From Desulfobacterales bacterium (GTDB lineage Bacteria; Desulfobacterota; Desulfobacteria; Desulfobacterales; UBA11574): a DNA stretch of 55,831 nt. A program made the position numbers and the translations under genes. Numbering within the stretch: position 1 is the stretch's first letter; each line of letters starts with the position of its first letter. Below are positions 46,260 through 53,955 of the stretch, one piece after another. The notes beneath the pieces are model-generated. The model made no database searches. It had not been told where the DNA came from and saw only the letters and a list, made by a program, of their open reading frames with translations. The stretch lies in NCBI GenBank assembly GCA_022340885.1, contig JAJDND010000201.1:1-55831 (forward strand), in the 5' to 3' direction.

Positions 46260-46901
46260 ATGTTTATCACTTTTGAAGGTATAGAAGGATCAGGCAAGAC
46301 CTCCCATGTCCGAAGCACGGCGGAATTTCTTCGGGACAAAGGCCATGAATGCATCATCACCAGGGAGCCCGGGGGCACGCGAATCGGCGAAAAAATACGG
46401 GCGATTCTCCTGGATCCTCTAAGCAAAGACATGGGGCCGCTGACCGAGCTTTTGTTGTATACGGCGGATCGGGCCCAGCATGTGAGTGAACGTATTCTCC
46501 CCCTTTTGGCCGCGGGCAAGACCGTGTTATGTGATCGTTATTTTGATGCAACAATGGCCTACCAGGGATTTGCAAGAGGAATCGATACGGGCCTGATCGA
46601 TAAAATACATGGCCTTTTGTTTGAGAATTTAAGGCCGGACTTGACCATTTTACTGGATCTTCCTGCTGAGATCGGCCTTGCCCGGGCTTGGAAACAGATC
46701 AACAAAGGAGCGCGAAACAACGAAGAGACCCGGTTTGAAGAAGAGACGTTGTCATTTCACAAAAAGGTACGTGCCGGATATCTTGAAATTGCCCGTCTTG
46801 AACCGGAACGCTTCCGGATCATCGATGCTTCAGAAACAGAAAAGGACGTTCGAGAAAAAATTATCGAGACTTTGTCCGACGCAATAAAGGGTTTATTCTA
46901 A
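46260..46901 (+). CDS. tmk: Thymidylate kinase
   Basis: Phosphorylates dTMP to dTDP. The 213 residues have P-loop FEGIEGSGKT at 4-13, the DR(Y/H) motif in VLCDRYFDATMAYQGFARG, and the LID segment near 140-155 (ARAWKQINKGARNNEE). It begins 2 nt after the upstream stop, with overlapping ribosome-binding signals, indicating coupling. A gap of 69 nt precedes the cysteine synthase fusion. Confidence 0.95.
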   Translation: MFITFEGIEGSGKTSHVRSTAEFLRDKGHECIITREPGGTRIGEKIRAILLDPLSKDMGPLTELLLYTADRAQHVSERILPLLAAGKTVLCDRYFDATMAYQGFARGIDTGLIDKIHGLLFENLRPDLTILLDLPAEIGLARAWKQINKGARNNEETRFEEETLSFHKKVRAGYLEIARLEPERFRIIDASETEKDVREKIIETLSDAIKGLF

Positions 46902-46970
46902 TCTCAGATGAACATGCAATGCGTCGCCAAGGGGAATTTTTAACTATAGTTACGACGGAACATCGAAATA

Positions 46971-49256
46971 ATGAGTTATTCTATTCTTGACGCTATCGGC
47001 AACACACCCATTGTTGAAATCAGGCATCTCAATCCAAATCCCAATGTCACCCTGCTGGCAAAGCTGGAATATTTTAATCCGGGGGGATCCATCAAGGACC
47101 GGGCCGCATTATTTATGATTGAAGACGGGGAAAAATCCGGCGAACTGACCCCCGGGAAGACGGTCATCGAAGCCACCAGCGGCAATACAGGCATCGGCCT
47201 GGCGCTGGTGTGCGCCGTGAAGGGCTATAAACTTCTATTGACCATGTCCGAAGCCGCCAGCATTGAACGCCAGAAAATTTTAAAGGCCAGGGGGGCGGAT
47301 ATTTTACTGACCCCCGGGCACCTGGGAACCGACGGTGCCATCGAAGAGGTGTACCGACTGGCCCGCGAAAATCCCGACACCTATTTTATGGCCGACCAAT
47401 TTAACAATCCCGCCAACTGGCAGGCCCACTATTATGGAACAGCCCCTGAAATATGGGATCAAACCCATGGAAAAGTCACCATGGTCGTGGCCACCTTGGG
47501 GACCAGCGGCACATTGATGGGTCTGACCCGGCGGATGAAAGAATATAATCCCGAGATTAAGATCGTCGGGGTCGAGCCGTACCTGGGTCATAAAATTCAG
47601 GGGCTGAAAAACATGAAGGAAGCGTATCGCCCTGAGATATTTGATAAAAAACTCTTGGATGAGATCGTGAATATCGACGATGAAGACGCCTTTGAAATGA
47701 CACGGCGCCTGGCAAAAGAAGAAGGGATCTTTGTGGGAATGAGCAGCGGCGCCGCCATGGTGATCGCCCGGAAAAAAGCAAAAGAGATTGAAAACGGCAC
47801 CCTCGTGGTCATCTTTCCTGACGGTGGTGAACGATATCTGAGCACCACGCTCTTTGCAGTGCGGGAAAAGATCAGCCTGGCACTTTTCAACACCATGAGT
47901 CGGAACAAAGAACCCTTCGAACCGCTCTTGCCGGGCAAGGTCTCCCTGTATTCCTGCGGCCCAACTGCCTATGCTAAAATGCATCTTGGACAATGCCGGC
48001 GAGTTGTCTTTTCGGATTTGTTGTGCCGGTATCTCGAGTTCAGAGGATATGACGTCACCCATATCATGAATATCACCGATTTGGACGACAAGACCATCCA
48101 AGGCTCCGAAGCAGCAGGGATGGAACTGACCGAATTTACGGCCCGGCATATCGAATCATTCAAAGAAGATCTAAAAATTCTGAATATCAAGCCAGCCACG
48201 AATTATCCCAAGGCCAGCGAACATGTCCACGACATGGTGTCGTTGACGGAAAAACTGGTCAAAAAAGGCATGGCCTATGAAAAACTGAAGTCATTGTACT
48301 TCGATATTTCCCGTTTCTCCGAGTACGGCCGTCTGTCCGGGATCGATCTTAATAAAATCAGGCTGGGGGCTACCGTAGACTTGGACGAATATGAAAAAGA
48401 CAACCCCAGAGATTTTACGTTGCTGAAGCGTTCCAAACTCTCCGAACTCAAAAGGGGAATCTTTACCAAAACTCATTGGGGCAATGTGCGTCCTTCCTGG
48501 CATATTCAGTGCGCGGCCATGGCCATGAAATACCTCGGAGAAACCTATGATATTCATGCCAGCAGCCGTGAACTGGTTTTCCCCCATCACGAAAACGAAA
48601 TCGCCATCGCCGGTGCTGTGACCGGAAAACCCCTTGCCAGATTCTGGGTGCACTGCGACCGGGTACTCGTCGGCGGCAAAAAGGTGGACGAACAAGGTGC
48701 CGGGCAAACCCTGTCAGATCTGACCGACATGGGATACTCCGGCAGGGAAATCCGGTACTGGCTGATTTCAGGTCATTACCGAAAACCCATCACCTTCGCT
48801 GAAAACCGGCTCGAAGATGCAAAACGATCCTTAAGACGGCTCGATTCCTGCATCAACTCGCTGATTCACATCAAGCCGGGCGGATCGCCCTTTCCCGAAC
48901 TGGATCAGTTATTGTATGACATTAAGCAGGGATTTATCAGTGCCATGGATGATGATCTCAACATATCGGCGGCCATGGCATCCATATTCAAAAATGTCAA
49001 AAAGATTAACATCCTGGTTTTTGAAAAACGATTGGACCCGGACGATGCCTTGAAAATCTTAGATGCGTTTCGCAATCTGGATGTTGTTCTTAAGATTTTT
49101 GATTTTGAAGATGCGGTCCACGACCCCGAGGTCAAGCGACTCATCAAGGAAAGAGACCAGGCCCGGCTGAAAAAAAACTACCCGCTTGCCGACATGATCC
49201 GGGATCAGCTCAAGGCACGGGGGGTTGCCCTTAAAGACCCCAAAATAGCGAATTAA
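46971..49256 (+). CDS. Cysteine synthase fused to a divergent cysteinyl-tRNA synthetase
   Basis: A 761-residue two-domain protein. Residues 1-300 form a PLP-dependent cysteine synthase (CysM/CysK fold) with Lys42 in NPGGSIKDRA, SGNTGIGLA (70-78), the LGTSGTLMG phosphate loop (176-184) and MSSGAAM. Residues 320-761 form a CysRS with the start LYSCGPTAYAKMHLG (326-340) and zinc ligands Cys329, Cys514 and the HHENE cluster near 539-543. The HIGH motif reads HLGQ (338-341), and where KMSKS is expected the sequence reads KKVDEQ (570-575), losing the second catalytic lysine. No other CysRS lies in this window. It may couple cysteine formation to charging, or do something else with cysteine. Confidence 0.9.
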   Translation: MSYSILDAIGNTPIVEIRHLNPNPNVTLLAKLEYFNPGGSIKDRAALFMIEDGEKSGELTPGKTVIEATSGNTGIGLALVCAVKGYKLLLTMSEAASIERQKILKARGADILLTPGHLGTDGAIEEVYRLARENPDTYFMADQFNNPANWQAHYYGTAPEIWDQTHGKVTMVVATLGTSGTLMGLTRRMKEYNPEIKIVGVEPYLGHKIQGLKNMKEAYRPEIFDKKLLDEIVNIDDEDAFEMTRRLAKEEGIFVGMSSGAAMVIARKKAKEIENGTLVVIFPDGGERYLSTTLFAVREKISLALFNTMSRNKEPFEPLLPGKVSLYSCGPTAYAKMHLGQCRRVVFSDLLCRYLEFRGYDVTHIMNITDLDDKTIQGSEAAGMELTEFTARHIESFKEDLKILNIKPATNYPKASEHVHDMVSLTEKLVKKGMAYEKLKSLYFDISRFSEYGRLSGIDLNKIRLGATVDLDEYEKDNPRDFTLLKRSKLSELKRGIFTKTHWGNVRPSWHIQCAAMAMKYLGETYDIHASSRELVFPHHENEIAIAGAVTGKPLARFWVHCDRVLVGGKKVDEQGAGQTLSDLTDMGYSGREIRYWLISGHYRKPITFAENRLEDAKRSLRRLDSCINSLIHIKPGGSPFPELDQLLYDIKQGFISAMDDDLNISAAMASIFKNVKKINILVFEKRLDPDDALKILDAFRNLDVVLKIFDFEDAVHDPEVKRLIKERDQARLKKNYPLADMIRDQLKARGVALKDPKIAN

Positions 49257-49377
49257 CGTCTGAGCGGAAAGTGATATTCAGGCAAAATTCGAATAGCAAA
49301 ATCTTTGCCCCGCTAACGAACGCAAATATTTAATGCAAAACATGATTTAAAATTCTAAGAAATTCGGAAAAACAACC

Positions 49378-50373
49378 ATGAAATCCATATACTTCCCCTT
49401 TACCTATATTCCTGAATCCGCAGGGAAGACCCTGGCTGCCTGCTTCGGACAACTTGCGGTGTATCAGATTTCCGGCGAAAAAGTACCGGAAGACATGCAA
49501 AACCTCGTCAAAGAAGGCATCATTGACATACGCATTCCCATGGAGATCAGCGGCGAGCTGCTCGATAACATCTATAACGACTACCGGGTCTGGTTCGATA
49601 CCCATCAGGGAACCGAAATCACTTTTTTAAAGACAATGGCCCATAAAATCCCATATTTTGACCAAAACGCATCTTCGCAAATCAGGGCGGAGATCAAAAA
49701 AACCACCCGACAGATGCCGGCTCGGGAAAAATCCGATCCGCTGTTCAATGCCGGACTATTTCTCCACATGGCCCAGGAATATGACCTTCAAAATGAAAGA
49801 CTGTCTCGAGATTTAAGGGATATCGGTACCATGGAAGCGGATTTTATGAAAGATCTCAAAGGAGAAGAGGAAGATGTTCAATCTCGTTCGATGACGCATA
49901 AACCAATTGAGATACAGGACCCGGGCCGATACATGACGGCTGAGCGGTTAGCGTCGTGGGCATCTTTTATGCTGAAAGACCCTCAAGATTCCGAAGTGTT
50001 TATCACCACCAGCCGCGCCGTAATTGAACACATTATCGATATTTGGCCTGAAACAAAACAGATCAACCGTGTCGATGCCCCCTCTTTGAGAGGTGAGCAA
50101 GATGACGCGTGGGCAAGCTGGCGGTATGAACTCGTGAAGTCTCTTGAAATGCTGGCCATCCAATCCCGGCCTGCCGGTGTGGATGACCTGATGCCTTTCA
50201 CTGAAGTTTCCGGAAGTGAAACGAACTTTTCTCTCATACTCTTCATGGTACCCGAAAAAGCGCCCCGTGAATGTTTTGCCGGCTTTATCGATGCTGATGC
50301 GCTCCGCGTTGATTCGGCGAAAACAAGCTCCCGCATGACAAGCACACTCATCGGCCTAGTTGAAGAGAACTGA
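49378..50373 (+). CDS. Conserved protein of unknown function
   Basis: Not recognised. A 331-residue soluble protein starts MKSIYFPFTYIPESAGKTL. It has a helical charged middle (EYDLQNERLSRDLRDIG) and a C-terminal globular part (FSLILFMVPEKAPRECFAGF). There are no membrane segments, signal peptide, or cofactor motifs. The ATG lies in A-rich DNA without a clear Shine-Dalgarno. It is 121 bp after the cysteine synthase fusion and ends 17 bp before the convergent UPF0182 gene, with an A/T palindrome (50382-50399) between them that might act as a weak shared terminator. Confidence 0.65.
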   Translation: MKSIYFPFTYIPESAGKTLAACFGQLAVYQISGEKVPEDMQNLVKEGIIDIRIPMEISGELLDNIYNDYRVWFDTHQGTEITFLKTMAHKIPYFDQNASSQIRAEIKKTTRQMPAREKSDPLFNAGLFLHMAQEYDLQNERLSRDLRDIGTMEADFMKDLKGEEEDVQSRSMTHKPIEIQDPGRYMTAERLASWASFMLKDPQDSEVFITTSRAVIEHIIDIWPETKQINRVDAPSLRGEQDDAWASWRYELVKSLEMLAIQSRPAGVDDLMPFTEVSGSETNFSLILFMVPEKAPRECFAGFIDADALRVDSAKTSSRMTSTLIGLVEEN

Positions 50374-50390
50374 CATTACGGAAATCATAA

Positions 50391-53138
50391 TTATGGTTTG
50401 GATGGGGTGATCGGACCAGGCTGTTTTTTGGGGCCGCTGCCGGGCTGCGGCAAGCGGCTTTTTGGGGTCGCATTGTACTGTTTACCTTTTTCAGGTGGTG
50501 GGTTCGGGGCTGTGTGTTTCGGAGGGGCGGCCACATGAGGAAATTCCTTTTCCAGTCCTTCCAACTGCTCGGACACGCTGATATGAAGGGCGCTGTAAGC
50601 CTTTTCAAGAGATGTCTCCATTACTGCAATTTGGCCTTCGCTCATAATGATGCGCTGCAGTTCCGGTATCTTAACCCGCGACGTGGCTTTGAGATAGACC
50701 GGTTGAATGAAAAGAATGCTCTTTTCTATGGGCAGGATAATCATTTTGCCCCTCGCCACCGACGATCCGGCCTGATCCCAAAGCGTGAATTGCTGGGCGA
50801 TATCCGGATCCTGGTGGATAAGGGCATCGATCTGGTCGGGTCCGTAGACCAGTTCGCCTTTGGGAAAATTATACAAAATGATCTTGCCGTAATTGGGATC
50901 ATCGCACCCAGCAATGGCCAAGGCCCTCAAATTGTCTCTGCCTTTTGGAAACATGGGCAGCAGCAGCAGAAAATCCAGCCGGCTGGGATCGATCAAGTCC
51001 AGGGTTAGATAATAGGGTTTTGTCGGCAGTTCATTTTTACCCTCCATGTTCTCCGCATAGGTCCAGACGTCCTCCTGCTGGAAGAAAACCTGGGGATCGG
51101 TTTGATGGTATTTGGCATAGATGGCCATTTGAATGTCGAATACATCTTTTGGGTAGCGCACGTGAGGTTTAAGTTCAGCCGGCATTTGCGATTTATCTTT
51201 AAAAAGCCCCGGATAAATACGCTCGTAAGCCCGGATTATGGGGTCTTTTTGGTCGTACACATAAAAGTCGACGCTGCCGTTGAAGGCGTCGACCACAATT
51301 TTTACGGAATCGCGAATATAGTTGAAAGAAGAACCCCCGGATTTATAAGGCGCGGAGTCCGGATACCACGGCGATGTCGTGAAGGCATCGACGATCCAGT
51401 AAATCCCTTTGGGCGTCACCGCCACATACGGCGTATGATCCAGTTTGAGATACGGCACTATGTATTTGATGCGATCAACAATATTGCGCCGTATGAGAAT
51501 TTTACTGTCCCGCCTGTATTTGGTCATAAAAAATATATTTTTATCCCTAAAATAGTAGGCGAACAGCAATTGTTTAAAAAGCGAGGAAATCGGTATGCCG
51601 CCTTCACCCTGGTAGTCGGCCATCACGTTGCTGTTGCCTTTGGGATAATCCATTTCGCCGGCCTTGTTAGGGGCGATGGCATAAGGGTATTTATTCAGGC
51701 CATAGTAAATCCTTTGCTGATTGATGTTCAGCCCGTATTGGGATTCGGCAGGTATGCCGTTGAGAAACCATGTCATGGTTTCGCCGCCGGTCTGACTGGC
51801 CGGCGTCATGACGACGCCGTAACCGTGCGTGTAAGTCAAATGCCGGTTGATCCAGTTTTTCGCCCCGGGGGGTAAGTTGTCGTAATTGACTTCGCGCGGC
51901 GAAAGAAACACCTGCTGATAGTTGCCCGTTACCGTGTACCGCCCCACGTTGACGAACGGGAATGTGTAATAGGTGCGCAGTTCCTGGAGCTGCTTGAAAA
52001 CATAATCCAAGGTTTCCGCATCCCAAACCGGGATATTGCGAAGTACGTTTTTGACCTGGCTGACCTTATAGTTCATCGGAAAGCGCTGATAGGAAAAATC
52101 TCGAATATCCACATGGGTCAACTTGTAAGCCTCCAGCGTCGCTTGAATGTTTTTGGCGATGTAGGGTTTCTCTTTATTCACCTCATTGGGTTTTACAATG
52201 TAGTTTTGGATCAATTGCGGTAAATAGGTTGTATAGCGCACCGACAAGGCGATGGCCAAGAGAACGAGAAGTGCGACAAACAGTTTGTAGCCTTTTCTGA
52301 ACTGGATGACGACGACCAGCGTGACCGCTACCGCAGCCAGCAGTGCGAGGGAGCCCCATATAAATGGCAGGATCACGTTTATCTGGACATAGCCGGGTCC
52401 GTAAAAAAGTGGTTCGTGGCTCGTATCGTAAAGCAATGCATAGCGCTGGAGCATGAAATCCCAAATTTCGATGCAAAAAACGATCAGAACCAGGATGCTT
52501 AAGTGCCATTTTGCACCGCGACCGAAGTGGAGCGCATGCTGGGTCTGCAAACGATTTTTCGCCATGTAAAGGACAAACAGTCCGATCAAAAGGATGAGAA
52601 ATGCGATCAGCAGCCATCGCTCGATAAGAATATAGATGGGAAAGGAAAACAGGTAAAACGAAACATCCTTGCCGTAAAACGTATCCAAAACGCCCATAGA
52701 CGGTCCGAAGATATAGAAAAGAAATTTCTCCCAATTGCGATAGAGCGGCAGGGCGATGGGAATGCTCAGAGCCAAAGAAAGGGGAACATAGAACATCAAA
52801 GAGCCGGTCTGAAACGCCTTGTAAATTTTGCGATAGGTTTTGCGCGGTGCATCGTCGATAGGTGGAGGGGACTTTTTCAGAAATCTGGAGGCAATCCAGA
52901 AATTTAAATAGAAAATCAGGAAAAATACCAGCGAAACAACGGCAAAGACGATGTAAGGATAGAGTTTACGCTGCCAAAAGTAGAGCTCATAACCTAAAGA
53001 GTAGTACCAGAAGATGTCGACCAGATCGTCTGCAAAGATGATGCTCAGGGCCAGCAACAACAAAATAACAAGGGCCAGAACGCCTCCCGCGATGAGCCAT
53101 CGCCTGGCACTTTTGCTGCGAACTTCTTGATTTTGCAT
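50391..53138 (-). CDS. UPF0182 (COG1615) family membrane protein
   Basis: A 915-residue inner-membrane protein. About seven hydrophobic segments lie in residues 10-320 (for example RWLIAGGVLALVILLLLALS near 13-32). A large extracytoplasmic domain follows, with family stretches HLTYTHGYGVVMTPASQ and NVMADYQGEGGIPISSLFK. The C-terminal tail is proline- and lysine-rich (PPKHTAPNPPPEKGK) and atypical. Family length is about 900-1000. Function is unknown; relatives occur in actinobacteria, cyanobacteria and Deltaproteobacteria. Single gene, with a 236-bp upstream gap. Confidence 0.9.
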   Translation of the reverse strand: MQNQEVRSKSARRWLIAGGVLALVILLLLALSIIFADDLVDIFWYYSLGYELYFWQRKLYPYIVFAVVSLVFFLIFYLNFWIASRFLKKSPPPIDDAPRKTYRKIYKAFQTGSLMFYVPLSLALSIPIALPLYRNWEKFLFYIFGPSMGVLDTFYGKDVSFYLFSFPIYILIERWLLIAFLILLIGLFVLYMAKNRLQTQHALHFGRGAKWHLSILVLIVFCIEIWDFMLQRYALLYDTSHEPLFYGPGYVQINVILPFIWGSLALLAAVAVTLVVVIQFRKGYKLFVALLVLLAIALSVRYTTYLPQLIQNYIVKPNEVNKEKPYIAKNIQATLEAYKLTHVDIRDFSYQRFPMNYKVSQVKNVLRNIPVWDAETLDYVFKQLQELRTYYTFPFVNVGRYTVTGNYQQVFLSPREVNYDNLPPGAKNWINRHLTYTHGYGVVMTPASQTGGETMTWFLNGIPAESQYGLNINQQRIYYGLNKYPYAIAPNKAGEMDYPKGNSNVMADYQGEGGIPISSLFKQLLFAYYFRDKNIFFMTKYRRDSKILIRRNIVDRIKYIVPYLKLDHTPYVAVTPKGIYWIVDAFTTSPWYPDSAPYKSGGSSFNYIRDSVKIVVDAFNGSVDFYVYDQKDPIIRAYERIYPGLFKDKSQMPAELKPHVRYPKDVFDIQMAIYAKYHQTDPQVFFQQEDVWTYAENMEGKNELPTKPYYLTLDLIDPSRLDFLLLLPMFPKGRDNLRALAIAGCDDPNYGKIILYNFPKGELVYGPDQIDALIHQDPDIAQQFTLWDQAGSSVARGKMIILPIEKSILFIQPVYLKATSRVKIPELQRIIMSEGQIAVMETSLEKAYSALHISVSEQLEGLEKEFPHVAAPPKHTAPNPPPEKGKQYNATPKSRLPQPGSGPKKQPGPITPSKP

Positions 53139-53374
53139 ATTTATCCGTGCTTCCCGGGTGTATTGAATAAAAAGTCGTGGAATGACGATCGGCTGGTAAG
53201 AAATTCAACTGGAATATTCAACCGGTAAACCGTCCTCGTTTTTGCGTTTTACGTTCCGAATGTATATAAACATAAAATTGTCATATATTATTTTGGGTGT
53301 CAATGACTATTGCACGATTCACCGTGCGCCTGCGACCTCGATTCGTTGTTTCACTTTTTATGCATGGGCCAATG

Positions 53375-53824
53375 CTACTGAGGACGCTTTGCGATCATTG
53401 CTATAATAACAGCGGAAAATACCTCTATATTTTTCTGGTTGGAAAGTGATGCCGCGGTGCGTAAAATTCCACGGTCGGGTTTGGACCTGGACTCTCGCTT
53501 TTCAAGATAGGTTAAGGAACAGGAGAGTGTGTCATCCGGCCGAACAGGGTGGCGCATATGAAGATCATCGAAACCCAGCGCCGCCATCGATGCGGTTCGC
53601 CGCTCACCATGTGTGCCGAACCACGATAGAATGGAAAAGATATGCGCCGAACAGGCAACGAGTCCTCCGAAGACGGAAGACACCGCCGCTTTTGGGTCAA
53701 CATGAAAATACCGCGGGTCCCAGCGACGGGCGAATTCGATGATCTCTTCTTTTTTAACCTGATATGTTATAGACTTAACCCATTTTTGCCCGACTTCGAC
53801 ATCTTCAAAATACACAATGCTCAT
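53375..53824 (-). CDS. MaoC-like hotdog-fold protein
   Basis: A 149-residue protein of the MaoC/(R)-enoyl-CoA hydratase group. The N-terminus YFEDVEVGQKWVKSITYQV and the motif FARRWDPRYFHVD with the Asp-x4-His pair match the hydratase active-site strand. It is followed by FGGLVACSAHIFSI. A second half (FDDLHMRHPVRPDDTL) gives the hotdog core. The start ATG has GGAG 9 nt upstream. It could be a (R)-specific enoyl-CoA hydratase or a non-enzymatic relative. It lies alone between UPF0182 and pilY1. Confidence 0.85.
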   Translation of the reverse strand: MSIVYFEDVEVGQKWVKSITYQVKKEEIIEFARRWDPRYFHVDPKAAVSSVFGGLVACSAHIFSILSWFGTHGERRTASMAALGFDDLHMRHPVRPDDTLSCSLTYLEKRESRSKPDRGILRTAASLSNQKNIEVFSAVIIAMIAKRPQ

Positions 53825-53955
53825 GAGAAACGCGCTCCTTTTTCAGCTTCTGCTTTCACCTTCCGCGTTGATGATCTGCTCACCCAATAATAATAATAAA
53901 AATCAAAAGAAGCAAGTTTCCGGGATTGGGTAAAAATACGATATGTGGATGGCTT

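Noticed and set aside
47304-48149. Open frame of 281 codons antisense to the cysteine synthase fusion
   Set aside because: No family features; it is rich in His, Gly and Phe, as expected from the complement of the real gene.
50382-50399. A/T palindrome between convergent genes as a terminator
   Set aside because: The stem is short, imperfect and lacks a T-run; it was kept only as a remark and not annotated.
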